Below, one piece after another: positions 35,151-47,024 of a DNA stretch of 64,000 bases (its first letter is position 1; each line of letters starts with the position of its first letter). The notes under the pieces were generated by a model. It made no database searches, was not told where the DNA came from, and saw only the letters and a program-made list of their open reading frames with translations. Source of the DNA: Abelmoschus esculentus. Its lineage: Eukaryota > Streptophyta > Magnoliopsida > Malvales > Malvaceae. Position numbers and translations under genes: made by a program. The stretch covers positions 12,982,501 to 13,046,500 of the forward strand of contig JAUCBN010000025.1 in NCBI GenBank assembly GCA_035048815.1, written 5' to 3'.

Positions 35151-36252
35151 TTATCCATGCTGGGTTATAATTATTGGACATAATATTCCTTTTGAAGTTC
35201 CCAACATAGAAGGTTGATTCTGGATTCTGCGGGCATGCGTTCGAGTCATGATTGTCATCGCATGTCTCACAAAAAATAGCGATTGTTTTACTTCTCGAAC
35301 GTGGTTTGGTTTTTGCAGATCCTTTACCATATTTGTCAAGGCTGAAAGTTGAGTTAGGATCGAATATAAGGAATCAAAAGTTGTCATACCTCGCCTTGTT
35401 ATGCCTCACCTAGTAGTTGGGTGCTGATAGTCATTCTTTGCTAACATGTCTAGAATTTCTAAACTCTCATGTGGTGGGCGGTCTAGTAGTGTTCCGTTAG
35501 CGGAAGCATCAAGCATCATTCTTGTTGAGGTGTTAACTGCATTATAGAAGATTGATACTTGTGTCCACTCGGGTAAACCATGCATGGGGCATTTTCGGTA
35601 TAATTCCCTATATCTTTCCCAAGCCTCATACATCGATTCGTCTTCATCTTGCCTGAAGTATGTGATATCATTTCTCAACTTATCAGTCATGTTGGTGTAA
35701 CTAAAGCGGGCAAGGAGCTTCGACATAATTTTGTCCATGAGTTCAATGATCCAAAATGGAGATTATTTAACCAAGATTTTGCCCTATCCCTCAGTGAATA
35801 GGGGAAAAAATTAATTTCAGAATGTCGGCAGAAATTCCCAGCAGTTTGAATGAGTTGCAAATTTCCAAAAAGGACTTAAGATGCTGCCGAGCATCTTCGT
35901 TGGTCGATCTTCCAAATTTTCCTAGAGTGTTGATCATGTTGAACATGACCGGTTTTAGTTCAAAGTGTTTTGTCTCTATATCAGGCATAACTACAGCAGG
36001 AGTTAATCCATCCAAATCTTCCTCCAGATAATCACGGATAGTGCGTGGTCGCTCCTGTCGAGGCAGATTGGTAGGATCAACAACTGCGAATGCACCTTGG
36101 TTTTCTGCCGCGACGACATTCATACCAGCGTTCCCTTGCTGGCTAGGTGCTGCGTTCATCCTTTCACGGAGACTTTGCCATAGACGCCTTGTGGTTCTCT
36201 TGATTTCAGGATCAAAAGGATAATTGTTTGCAGATGGATTGGACTTGGTCAT
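35151..36252 (-). pseudogene. Athila-like gag, broken
   Basis: The ATG at 36252 lies about 120 bp after the PBS. 36252-35791 gives a basic N-terminus and PRTIRDYLEEDLDGLTPAVV, then ETKHFELKPVMFNMINTLGKF, the conserved start of Athila/Tat gag. After a frameshift, 35738-35406 gives RFSYTNMTDKLRNDITYFRQ, YEAWERYRELYRKCPMHGLP and a FYNAVNT block, the gag core. A CX2CX4HX4C zinc knuckle is visible near 35240-35285 in another frame. At least two frameshifts disable it. Confidence 0.75.
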
Positions 36253-36346
36253 ACAACAGGAAAACCCTTTAAGAAAATTAAAAGAAAAAAAGTAAAAGTA
36301 AAAAGAAAAGAAAAGAGGTGCAGAAATAATTGGTAGTAAAGTTAAG

Positions 36347-36372
36347 CGTCAATCCTCGACAACGATGCCAAA
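36347..36372 (-). other. Primer-binding site of Athila-like element
   Basis: The complement reads TTTGGCATCGTTGTCGAGG right after the LTR end. This resembles the Athila tRNA-Asp site TGGCGCCGTTGCCGGGG with several transitions. Confidence 0.6.
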
Positions 36373-36374
36373 TT

Positions 36375-36938
36375 TGGTGACGGATAAGAAGTCCTATGTA
36401 ATTTCACCTTTCACCAAATTGTAGTATTTAAAATGTTGAACCCACAGGGATTAGGTTGACTTCACTACTTCTTAATCCTGCACTTATAAAAATAAAAACA
36501 CAACTAATTTGATGGGTTGGAGTAACTAAATTAACTACTTAAAAACTAAATAAAAGAAGAGAATAAGAATGATAGAAGTGAGGCCAAGTTGAGTGCTTTG
36601 TAGAAGAAAATCCAGTTATACTAATTATCCACTTATTAAGGCAATGGGTTGACTTGCCGCCTCGACAGGTCGCATTAAGGGTCGCCGCAAGTGCCTAGGC
36701 GGGGTTATGCCTTATTGATAATTCAACTTTCCATAGTTTGACAGAGCATCCTTGTATGTCTTCTTCCTTATCCCTAAGCGAAGAGAACTGTTGGAACCCA
36801 CGTCTTGATGATACCTCCCGGCGTGAACCAATGGTGAATAACAACCAAACACATGTGTCTTATTAGTCGCTGAAATCCTAGGCGGTTTATCTCTAAACCA
36901 GATTAGTCAATGCCCTTGACCAAAGATCGTATTCTCTA
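36375..36938 (-). repeat. 5' LTR of family C, truncated
   Basis: Matches 27235-27800 with few differences, then stops at ...GTATTCTCTAAA, where family-A integrase sequence takes over. Confidence 0.8.
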
Positions 36939-37950
36939 AACAAAGTCGGCTCACTTCCTACCGGTAAGGATGGGCTACAGTTTGGAAAAGTTGGCTCGTT
37001 TGTATATAAAGGAGATCGAGAGGTTGAATGGTGTACCTTCATCGATCATATCGGATAGGGATTCGAGGTTTACAGCGAGGTTGTGGAGGTCTATCCATGA
37101 GGCTTTAGATACCAAGTTTCACTTCATTACAAATTTTCATCCTCAGACCGATGGACAATCTAAGAGAGTCATCCAAATCTTGTAGGATATGCTTCGGTGT
37201 TGTGTTGTGGACTTTGCTCGTAGTTGGGAGGAGCAGTTACCGTTTATAGAGTTTGCTTACAACAGCAGTTATCAGTCAAGTATCAAGATGTCTCCTTTTT
37301 AGGCCTTGTACTGGCGTAGGTGCAGGACACCTTTGTGTTGGAAGGAGCTTAATGAAAGAAAGATAGTAGGTTCGGAGCTCGTTAAGGAAACCGAGGAAAA
37401 AGTTCAGATCATCAAGGAAAGGTTACAAGCAGCTTTTGATAGATAGAAAGCTTATGCGGATAAGAAGCGTAAGCACATCGAGTACGAGCTTGGTGATAAA
37501 GTGTTTCTCAAGGTATCTCCGTGGAAAGATATCATCCGGTTTAGTTGCAAGGGGAAGTTGAGTCCAAGGTACATCGGGCCTTATGAGTTTCTTTAGAGGG
37601 TTGGACCGGTAGCTTATCGGCTAGCTTTACCTTTAGAGTTGGCACGTATACACAATGTGTTTCACGTGTTTATGTTGAGACGTTACCATTCCGATCCTTC
37701 GCACGTGATTCAGCTTGAGGAAAATGAAGTCAATCCAGATTTGACTTATGAGGAAAGGCCAATCGGAATCTTGGATAGAGGATTTAAGGAACTCCGGAAC
37801 AAGTGCATACCGTTGGTAAAGGTGTTGTGGAGAAACCATGAGATCGAAGAAGCGACGTTGGATGCGGAAAAGGACATGAGAGCTCAGTATCTGCATCTCT
37901 TCTTGACAGGTAAATTTCAAGGAAGAAATTTTCTTTAAGGAGGGGAGAGT
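36939..37950 (+). pseudogene. Family-A (Tekay-type) integrase 3' end, copy A1
   Basis: Matches 43890-44894 of the next element. It encodes the C-terminal half of integrase (ISDRDSRFTARLW, FHPQTDGQS with a K where the catalytic E of DDE would be, QSKRV) and the chromodomain-like tail (ILDRGFKELRNKC, VKVLWRNHEIE). TAG codons at 37183-37185 and elsewhere interrupt it. The 5' part of this copy is gone, cut at the junction with the Athila-like LTR. It ends in a polypurine tract GGAGGGGAGAGT before the LTR at 37951. Confidence 0.8.
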
Positions 37951-40111
37951 TGTAACGACCCAGATTCGGATCCGAGCGTCGGGTTAACCCGAGAGTTTTG
38001 GCTTTGGTTTTGGGCCCCGAGTTGAATGGTGTTGGGCTTAGGCTTATTGGGCTTGAGTGGTTTAGGGCCATGGGAGCTTTAGTTGGAGGAAAAATTGGTA
38101 ATTGTATAATTAGGATGAGAGGAGGGTAAGGGAGGGTAATTTCTCCTGCAGAAAATAGAAGAAGGTGAAGTCATCTTTGTCTCTTCGTCTTCTTCATCTT
38201 TCTCCTCCATTCTTTCACCAAAAACCTCGAGTTCAAGGAGCAAGCTTTAGAGATTTTGTGGGAAATCTCGTTTTGGTGTTGAAGGTAAAGTTGTAGAGCT
38301 TGAAGAGATCTTCCTAGCAATGTAAAAATGTGTAGGTTTTATGAGGAAGAGGGTTTTGAGTGGGGGTTTGTGGTAAGAACGGGAATGAGGTTTTGAGGGT
38401 TTAAATCTCAGTTTCTTGAGTTCTTTTTGTTATGAGAATCTTCTCAAATGGTGTATAATGGTTAGACTATCTTTCTCTTGTAGAGAAACAAATTGGAACA
38501 TCATCTTCAAGCTTAGGAAAGAAGAAAGGTTGAGGAAAAGAAGAGAGGTCATTTTTGGTGTGATTTGCTGAGGTTGGTACTCCCAACTCTTTTCTTCATC
38601 ATTCATATCATGATAGTTACATACATATAGATTTTTGATGCTTATGTGCTTGGTTGGTAGTTTAAATACATTAATGGTGAAATTCGTGCTTATGTGTTTA
38701 ATGACTGGAAAATGATATTAAAATATCCTAAACATCTCTAGGAACGAGTAGGAACACTTTAGGATCGATTAGATTAAGTTTGGGATGAATCCTTAGAAAT
38801 TTCTAAGTGCAGACCTGTATTTCGTGCAGGAAGTATCGATACCCCTGAGGGAAAATAGGCTAGTGGAGTGGGGGTATCGAAACACGTTTCGATACCAAAC
38901 CTTCTAGTGAAATCTTTGATTCGATATACATATCGAAGTGGGTAGTCCTGCTTTTCGTTGACATTAAAGTTGGTCAAAGGGTATTGATACCAGTGTTTCG
39001 ATACCCTCTTTGGGTGGGTATCGATACAGGGTGTTTCGATACTCCACCTAGGAGTATCGATACCCTTGTGAACTCTTGCCAAGCTAAGTAGTGATTAAGG
39101 TTCGATGAGGGTAATTAAGGGTCCTGATGAATCTTAAACCAATGAAATGAATCCTAAAATACTATTGATGATTTTAACCCCAAAATACTAAGATATGATA
39201 AGTCTTGATATGTTTTGATGTGAAGATCCTAGGTGGATCATTTGTGTGTATTGAGTCCTTGTTTGATGGAAATCCAGATATCTATAAGTGTTGCAACATG
39301 TTGAAGGCCATCCGATGTAACATTTCGGGTGATATATTGAAGACCTTTATTCCGTGTGTTGGGCAGCCTCACTCGAAGATGTTCGATGTAATATTCTGAG
39401 CATGGGATTGGTTGGGCGGCTTCCATCCCTTATTTACAGAATGTTGGGCGAACTCGTTCGAAGATGTCCGATGTAACATTCCGAGAATAGGATTTGAGGG
39501 CAGCCTCAATCCTGAGTGTAGGATCCCGATGTTGTATGGACGTGGGCCTCACTTATGTGTGTTCTTTATGATTTGACATGTATATGTTGTGTGCGATATT
39601 ATACATTGTATATGCCATATGATAGGCAAGCATGCTATACCATCATATCATGCACGATATTTATATGCTTTGCTTTACTGCTTATGATATGCATGATTTT
39701 AAGTCGAGTTCGGCGTACCCACTTAGATTTCGTAGCTCAGCGTTCGAAATGTGTTTTCGTGTCTAGGTTAGGTGAAGCTGATTATTGTGGAGCACCATCG
39801 AGGTTTGGATTTCAGCATCGACTTGTGTTAGAATACAATGATTAGATTTAGTGGGCTAGTACTTTGTCGAACCCTATATGTATTGTAACTCTGTTGTTTA
39901 TTATTTGGCTAGAATATTTTAAATGGTTTTGTAATATTTGGAGCTCCATATTATTTTAAATATTGGATCATGTCTCTTTTGAATTTGAAACCCTTGGTAT
40001 ATTGAGCTTTTATTTGGATTTGATCCATTTTTACTTGGGCTTGGAGCCGAAATTTTGAAACACAGGTTTTGGGCCGGAGGCCTAATGTGACATCTGGGTC
40101 GGGGTGTTACA
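37951..40111 (+). repeat. Family-A LTR, between copies A1 and A2
   Basis: 2161 bp, TGTAACGACC to GTGTTACA. It acts as 3' LTR for the truncated copy A1 and as 5' LTR for copy A2. It contains TATCGATA motifs (38835-39063) and ATGTAACAT hairpin units (39308-39480). Confidence 0.85.
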
Positions 40112-40116
40112 TTTAG

Positions 40117-40128
40117 TGGTATCAGAGC
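40117..40128 (+). other. Primer-binding site (initiator tRNA-Met)
   Basis: TGGTATCAGAGC five bases after the 5' LTR end. Confidence 0.85.
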
Positions 40129-40288
40129 TTAGGTTGAGTCGTTTTTAGGAAGTCCCCGGGGGAGTCTAGTGTGTTATATAAGTGTCAGACAAGTACATGC
40201 CCACGAGTCGATATCGTACTTTCTTTAAAGCTGAAATTTCGATGGTGTAATCTTGTTGTTCTTGTTGTTTGTGCCGTGGTTGTTAAGT

Positions 40289-41523
40289 ATGCCAAGACGT
40301 GTGAGAGACCAGGAGGAAAGTTGGGGTTCTCGTGAAGGAGACTTCGACTACGATTATGAGCCCGATGAGGAAGTGTCATCGGACGATGCGTTTGGTCAAG
40401 GGGCCAAGTACTTTGCTCAGTTGAATTGTACCCTGCGCAGGATAGTGAGAGCTATACTGAGGCCATCTTCTATGCCTCGTGAGGCACCGGTTGAGAGGGT
40501 GCGAAGGCAAGGAGCTGTTGACTTCTTTGGTACGGGACAAGATAATCCCGTGCAAGCGGATCAATGGTTGCATGACATAAGGTGGATAATGAGATAGATA
40601 AGGCTGAGGTTAGAGGATAAGTTGTCGTGTGTGTTGTTGCTTCTGAAGGGCAATACGAGAGAGTGGTTGAAGACGGTGGAATAGGGTTGGTATCCTCATC
40701 ATCCAAAGTGAGAGGACTTTCTGGAGGAGTTTGAGAGTAAGTATGTGGGTGAGACTCACATTGACACCCTGAGGGAACTGTTTACCCATCTTGTTCAAGG
40801 GAACCGTTCGGTCTTTGCTTATGAGAAGGAGTTTCTTCAGTTGAGCCGGTATGCTCCAAAGCTTGTTGCTACCGAGAAGATGAGATGTAAGAGGTTCTGA
40901 GGGGTCTGAGGAAAGAGATCCAGACTTATCTCACTGTTGCACCGCCCAAGGTGTTTTTTGAGTTGGCTGCTAGTGCCAAGTCGTTAAAGCAGGTTCAGGG
41001 TTTGACCTATGGGCCATCTGTTGGCCAAGGAGTCACCTGTGGAGCTAGTCAGATTCATGCGGGTAACTCTCAGTCTCACTCTAGCAGGAGTAAGAGTCTT
41101 TGGAACCATAAAAAGGGAGAATTGAATAAGGGTTTGAGGTCGAACCAGAGATCAGAGTCTGTGGGAAGTAGGAGGCAATCTGTGTCTTCTTCTATTGGGG
41201 GTCCAGAGAGTTTACAGAGGAGTGTCAATGTTCAGACTTGTAGACGATGTGGCTGGACCCACCGAGGAGAGTGTTGGGGCAATGATAGAGTTTGTTTTCA
41301 GTGTGGATCATCGGATCATCTTGTGAGAGACTGTCTAGAGGTTGTGACGTCACCACCAGGTCAGGCTCAGAGGATTGTGTTTCAGTCCCAGAGGGGTCAA
41401 GGTTTCTCGCATGGCGGAGCTAGCCATGCATCAGAAGGCACCTTTCAGTCCACTACTGGAGCATCGACGAGACAAGATGTGGTGAGGGCACAGGAGGACT
41501 GTGCTGCGACAGATGTGATCTGA
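40289..41523 (+). pseudogene. Family-A gag, broken
   Basis: The ATG at 40289 opens a frame with an acidic stretch (DYDYEPDEE), then the gag core beginning AVDFFGTG and VQADQWLHDIRW. TAG at about 40596 and 40682, TGA at about 40709, and a frameshift before 40951 break the core (KGNTREWLKTVE, EDFLEEFESKY, RYAPKLV). From 40951 a Ser/Gln/Gly-rich segment leads to a Cys/His-rich CRRCGWTHRGEC and a zinc knuckle CFQCGSSDHLVRDC (near 41296-41337). No full Gag protein can be made. Confidence 0.85.
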
Positions 41524-41559
41524 GGTACGTTCAATTTGTTTTTTGTCCTTATAGTTGCT

Positions 41560-42021
41560 CTTGTGGACTCGTGATCTACCCACTCTTATATCCGTAGTGG
41601 GATATCGCAACAGTGGGGGTTACTAGAGGAGGATCTAGAGGTAGAAGTTTGTGTGACAAGCCCGTTGGGGTTAGATGTGTTGATGTATAAAGTGTATCGG
41701 AGGTGTCCGATAGAGGTGCAAGGGTCTATCTTCCTGGCCGATCTTATGGTCTTACCGTTTCTGGAGTTTGACGTAATCCTAAGGATGGATTGGTTGTTCG
41801 AACATGACGCAAGTTTGGGGTGTAGATCTAAGAGTTTAAAGCTTCAGGTAGCTGATGGTTCTAAGCTCGTTATGAAGGGTGAGAGGAACTCGTGTTTATC
41901 AAATGTTGTGTCAGCTTTGTCAGCTCAGAGGTTGATCCAACAGGGTTGTGAGGCTTTCTTAGCTCACGTGGTGGATGTGAGTGGTGGAAGTCCATCTTTA
42001 GAGAGTTTGAGGATAGTTTGA
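41560..42021 (+). pseudogene. Family-A protease, broken
   Basis: Near 41564-41587 the active-site stretch reads VDS, stop, STHSY: the Gly codon of the D-S-G motif is TGA at 41572-41574. The C-terminal part has LADLMVLPFLEFDVILRMDWL, the flap and end of a gypsy retropepsin, followed by a spacer toward the reverse transcriptase. Confidence 0.75.
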
Positions 42022-42031
42022 GTATCCCGAT

Positions 42032-43437
42032 GTGTTTCCGGAGGAGTTGCCCGAGTTACCACCCGACCGTGAGTTGGAGTTTCGTATATATGTGTTGTCA
42101 GGGACGACACTGGTGTCCATAGCACCGTATCGTATGACACAAACGGAGATGAGAGAGTTGAAGCAACAGATCCAAGAGTTACTTGAGAGAGGTTTTATCA
42201 GATCAAGTTTGTCACCGTGAGGAGCACCAATCTTGTTTGTTAAGAAGAAGTACGAATCTATGAGGATGTGCATCGACTACCGTCAGCTCAATAAGGTCAC
42301 GATTAAGAATTGTTATCCTTTGCCTAGGATCAATGACCTATTTGACCAGTTAAGGGGTGTCCGTGTGTTTTCTAAGATCGATCTGAGATCAGTGTAATAT
42401 CAGTTGAAGGTGGTGGAAGAGGATGCCCAAAAGACCGTTTTTAGGACGCAGTACGGACACTATGAGTTCCTAGTGTTGCTGTTTGGGCTCACAAATGCAC
42501 CTGCAGCTTTTATGGACTTGATGAACCAGATCTTTCAACCTTATCTAAATCAATTTGTGGTAGTGTTCATCGACGACATCTTGGTGTATTCATGCTCAGA
42601 GGAGGAGCATGACTATCACCTAATAGTGGTTCTTCAAGTGTTAAGGGATAGGTGTCTGTACGCCAAGTTTAGTAAGTGTGAGTTCTGGTTGTCTGAGGTG
42701 GCGTTTCTTGGCCATATAGTTGCAGCAGATGGAATCCGAGTAGATCCCCAGAAAATCCAAGCTGTGGTGGAATGGAAACTACCAAGGAATATATCGGAAG
42801 TCCATAGTTTTCTTGGTCTTGCCGGATACTATAGGAGGTTTGTTAAAGGCTTTTCGATCATAGCGATACCTTTGACTAAGTTGTTCAGATAGGTGTTCCG
42901 TTTGTGTGGAATAAAAGGAGACAACAAAGTTTTGAGCATCTTAAGGCTTATCTTACGGAGGCACCGGTCTTGACACAACCGGAACTGGGAAAAGATTATG
43001 TGGTGTTTAGTGATGCTTCCTTGAATGGGTTAGGATGTGTCCTTATGCAAGAGGTTAAGGTGGTTGCATACGCCTCGAGGCAGTTGAAACCCCATGAGAG
43101 GAACTATCCTACGTATGATCTTGAGCTTGCGGCGGTTATCTTCGCTTTGAAGATATGGAGGCATTATCTATACGGGGAGAAATGCTACATCTATACCAAC
43201 CATAAGAGTTTAAAGTACCTACTTACCCAGAAAGAGTTGAATCTGAGACAACTTCGGTGGATAAAGTTGTTGAAGGACTATGACTGTGTCATAGAGTATC
43301 ACCCCGGTAAGGAGAATGTGGTCGCCGATGCTTTGAGTCGGAAGTCCATGTCGGACTTGAGAGCTTTGTTTGCTCGTTTGAGGATGATGAAGGGTTTTTG
43401 GCAGAGTTGCGTGTGGAGCCTACGCTTGTTCAAGAAA
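42032..43437 (+). pseudogene. Family-A reverse transcriptase-RNase H, broken
   Basis: The RT blocks are clear: RMCIDYRQLNKVTIKN, LRGVRVFSKIDL, FGLTNAPAAFMDLMN, the catalytic FIDD at 42566-42577, CEFWLSEVAFLGHIV and SFLGLAGYYRRFV. TGA at about 42219, TAA at about 42396 and a TAG plus frameshift near 42890 interrupt it. RNase H follows at 42904 in another frame with FSDASLNGLGCVLMQ, YDLELAAVIFALKIW and HPGKENVVADALSR. The third catalytic Asp (YTDHKSL in the family) is Asn (YTNHKSL, codon 43198-43200). It is dead on several counts. Confidence 0.88.
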
Positions 43438-43553
43438 TAAAGAGAGCACAGGTGCTAGACGAAAAATTGGTAGCTTAGTTAGAGGTTGTTCAGAGAGGTG
43501 AGTTGTCAGACTTTAAAGTACGAGATGGTGGGTTCTTGTAATTTCAAGTTCGA

Positions 43554-44882
43554 TTGTGTGTACCAGCTTTAGAGGATCTAAGGGATCGTATCTTGAGAGA
43601 AGCTCATCGTAGTCCGTTTTGTGTTCATCCAGGTAGTAACAAGATGTACCAGGATCTTCGTCCTTTCTTCTGGTGGCCGTATATGAAAAGAGATGTTTTA
43701 GAGTTTATGACAAGGTGTTTGGCATGTCAGCAAGTAAAATCAGAACATCAGGTTCCTTCAGGTTTGCTTCAGCCTATCCAGATTCCACAGTGGAAATGGG
43801 ATCGAGTGACCATGGACTTCATCACCAGTTTACCTATGACGTTGAGGAAGCATGATGTTATATGGGTTATAGTTTACCGGTTGACCAATTCGACTCACTT
43901 CTTACCGATAAGGATGGACTATAGTTTGGAAAAGTTGGCTCGGTTGTAAATAAAGGAGATCGTAAGGTTGAATGGTGTACCTTCATCGATCATATCAGAT
44001 AGGGATCCAAGGTTTCGAGTAAGGTTGTGGAGGTATATCCATGAGGCGTTAGATACTAAGTTGCACTTCAGTACAGCTTTTCATCCTCAAACCGATGGAC
44101 AATCTGAGAGAGTCATCCAGATCTTGTAGGATATGCTTCGGTGTTGTGTTGTGGACTTTGCTCATAGTTGGGAGAAGCAGTTACCGTTGGTAGAGTTTGC
44201 TTACAACAACAGTTATCAGTCAAGTATCAAGATGGCTCCTTTCGAGGCCTTGTACGGGCGTAGGTGCAGGACACCTTTGTGTTGGACGAAGCTTAATGAA
44301 AGAAAGATAGTAGGTTCGGAGCTCGTTAAGGAAACCGAGGAAAATGTTCAGATCATCAAGGAAAGGTTATAAGAAGCTTTTGATAGACAAAAAGCTTATG
44401 CAGATAAGAAGCGTAAGCACATCGAGTATGAGCTTGGTGAGAAAGTGTTTCTCAAGGTATCTTCGTGGAAAGGTATCATTCGATTTGGTCATAAGGGGAA
44501 GTTGAGTCCAAGGTACATCGGGCCTTGTGAGGTTTTTCAGAGGGTTGGACCGGTAGCTTATCGGCTAGCTTTACCTCTAGAGTTGGCACGTGTACACGAT
44601 ATGCTTCATGTGTCTATGTTGAGACGTTACCGTTTCGATCCTTTGCACGTGGTTCAGCTTGAGGAAATCGAAGTCAATGCAGATTTGACTTATGAGGAAA
44701 GGCCGATCGGAATCTTGGATAGAGGAGTTAAGGAACTCCGGAACAAGTGCATACTGTTGGTAAAGGTGTTGTGGAGAAACCATGGGATCGAAAAAGCAAC
44801 GTGGGACGTGGAAAAGGACATGAGAGCTCAGTATCCGCACCTCTTCTTGAAAGGTAAATTTCGAGGACGAAATTTTCTTTAA
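43554..44882 (+). pseudogene. Family-A integrase and chromodomain-like tail
   Basis: The HHCC zinc-binding region is visible (EAHRSPFCVHPG ... RCLACQQVKS). The DDE residues sit in TMDFITSLP, SDRDPRF and GQSERVI. TAG codons at about 43947 and at 44127-44129 and a TAA at about 44370 break the frame. The end (FQRVGPVAYRLALPLEL, MLHVSMLRRY, LTYEERPIGILDR, VKVLWRNHGIEKATW) is the Tekay-type C-terminus with its chromodomain-like module, ending FRGRNFL at 44882 just before the polypurine tract and LTR. Confidence 0.85.
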
Positions 44883-44894
44883 GGAGGGGAGAGT

Positions 44895-47024
44895 TGTAAT
44901 GACCCGGATTCGGATCCGAACGTCAAGTTAACCCGAGAGTTTGGGCTTCGGTTTTGGGCCCCGAGTTGAGTGGTGTTGGGCTTAGGCTTTTGGGGCTTAA
45001 GTTGTTTAGGGCCATGGGAGCTTTAGTTGGAGGACAAATTGGTAATTGTCTAATTAGGATGAGAGGAAGGTGAAGTCATCTTTGTCTCTTTGTCTTCTTC
45101 ATCTTTCTCCTCTATTCTTTCACCAAAAACCCCAAGTTCAAGGAGCAAACTTTAGAGATTTTGTGGGAAATCTCGTTTTGGTGTTGAAGGTAAAGTTGTA
45201 GAGCTTGAAGAGATCTTCCTAGCAAGGTAAAAATGTGTAGGTTTTGTGAGGAAGAGGGTTTTGAGTGGGGTTTGTGGTAAGAACGGGAATAAGGTTTCGA
45301 GGGTTTAAATCTAAGTTTCTTGAGTCCTTTTTCTTCTGAGAATCTTCTCAAATGGTGTATAATGGTTAGACTATCTTCCTCTTGTAGAGAAACAAGTTGG
45401 AACACCATCTTCAAGCTTAGGAAAGAAGAAAGGTTGAGCATAAGAAGGGAGGTCGTTTTTGTTGTGCTTTGCTGAGGTTGGTACTTCCAACTCTTCTCTT
45501 CACCATTCATATTATGATAGTTGCATACATATAGATTTTTTATGCTTATGTGCTTGGTTGGTAGTTTAAAGACATTAATGGTGAAATTCGTGCTTATGTG
45601 TTTAATGACAGGAAAATGATATTAAAACATCCTAAACATCTCTAGGAACTAGTAGGAACACTTTAGGATCGATTAGATTAAATTTGGGATGAATCCTTAG
45701 AAATTTTTAAGTGAAGACCTGCATTTCGTGCAGGGGGTATCGATACCGATGACCCGTGTATCGATACCCCTGAGGGAAAATAGGCTAGAGGAGTGGGGGT
45801 ATCGAAACAGGTTTCGATACCAAACCTTCCAGTGGCATCTTCGACTCGATACTCGTATCGAAGTGGGTAGTCCTCCTTTTCGTTAACCTTAAAGTTGGTC
45901 AAAGTGTTTTGATACCCTCTTTGGGTGGGTATCGATACAGGGTGTTTCGATACCCCACCTAGGAGTATCGATACCCCTGTGAACTCTTGCCAAGCTAAGA
46001 AGTGGTTGAGGTTTGATGAGGGTAATTAAGGGTCCTGATGAATATTAAACCAATGAAATGAATCATAAACTACTATTGATGATTTTAACCCCAAAAAGAC
46101 TAAGATATGATAAGTCTTGATATGTTTTGATGTGAAGATCCTAGGTGGATCATTTGTGTGTATTGAGTCCTTGTTTGATGGAAATCCGAATATCCAAAAG
46201 TGTTGTAACACGTTAAAGGCCATCGGATGTAACATTCCCGGAGATGTATTGAAGACCTTTATTCCGAGTGTTGGGCGGACTCACTCGAAGATGTTCGATG
46301 TAACGTTCCGAGCATGGGATTGGTTGGGCGGACTCCATCCCTTATTTACCGAACATTGGGCGGCCTCGTTCGAAGATGTCCGATGTAACATTTCGGGCAT
46401 AGGATTTGAGGGCGGCCTCAATCCTGAGTGTAAGATCCTGATGCTGTGTAGACACAGGCCTCACTTATGTGTGTTCTTTATGATGTGACATGTATATGAT
46501 GTGTGCAATATTATATATTATATATGCCATGTGATAGGCAAGCATGTTATACCATCATATCATACACGATATTTATATGCTTTGCTTTATTGCTTATGAT
46601 ATGCATGATTTTGGGCCGAGTTCGGCGTACCCACTGAGCTTTCGTAGCTCAACGTTCAAAATGTCTTTTCGTGCGTAGGTTAGGTGAAGCCGGTTCTTGT
46701 GGAGCACCATCGAGGTTTGAATTTCAGCATCGACTTGTGTCAGAGTACAATGATTAGATGTAGTGGGCTAGTACTTTGTCGAACCCTATATGTATTTGTA
46801 ACTCTGATGTTTTTTATTTGGGTTGAATGTTTTAAATGGTTTTGTAATATTTGGAGCTCCGTATTATTTTAAATATTGGATCATATCTCTTTTGGATTTG
46901 AAACCCTTGGTATATTGAGCTTTTATTTGGATTTGAACCGTTTTTACTTGGGCTTGGAGCCGAAATTTTGAAATACAGGTTTTGGGCCGAAGGCCCAATG
47001 TGACATCCGGGTCGAGGTGTTATA
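44895..47024 (+). repeat. 3' LTR of family-A copy A2
   Basis: 2130 bp, closely matching 37951-40111 with small indels. The last bases TGTTATA show a C-to-T change. It is followed directly by the interrupted family-B LTR (AACAAGTTTTAGGG). Confidence 0.85.

Larger units (their letters stand above)
27235..36938 (-). mobile_element. Athila-like gypsy element, family C, truncated
   Basis: Minus-strand element. 3' LTR at 27235-28636 (complement begins TGATGAGTG), broken gag-protease at 33624-36252, an extra coding region at 31741-33388, and a truncated 5' LTR at 36375-36938. The PBS next to the 5' LTR resembles the tRNA-Asp site of Athila elements. No reverse transcriptase, RNase H or integrase is present. 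The right side is cut and fused to a family-A pol fragment. A solo LTR is inserted at 29032-31216. Confidence 0.8.
37951..47024 (+). mobile_element. Tekay/Del-type gypsy element, family A copy A2
   Basis: LTRs at 37951-40111 and 44895-47024 (the right end reads TGTTATA instead of TGTTACA). PBS at 40117, and gag, protease, RT, RNase H, integrase and a chromodomain-like tail in the gypsy order, all disrupted. The long LTRs and the ILDR-VK-LRNK-VKVLWRNH tail point to the Tekay (Del) chromovirus lineage. No clean TSD is visible because the left side was rearranged. Confidence 0.85.

Noticed and set aside
42032..44882. The possibility that the Tekay-type pol is still functional
   Set aside because: Several stops, at least one frameshift, a lost RNase H Asp and a stop in the protease active site rule it out.
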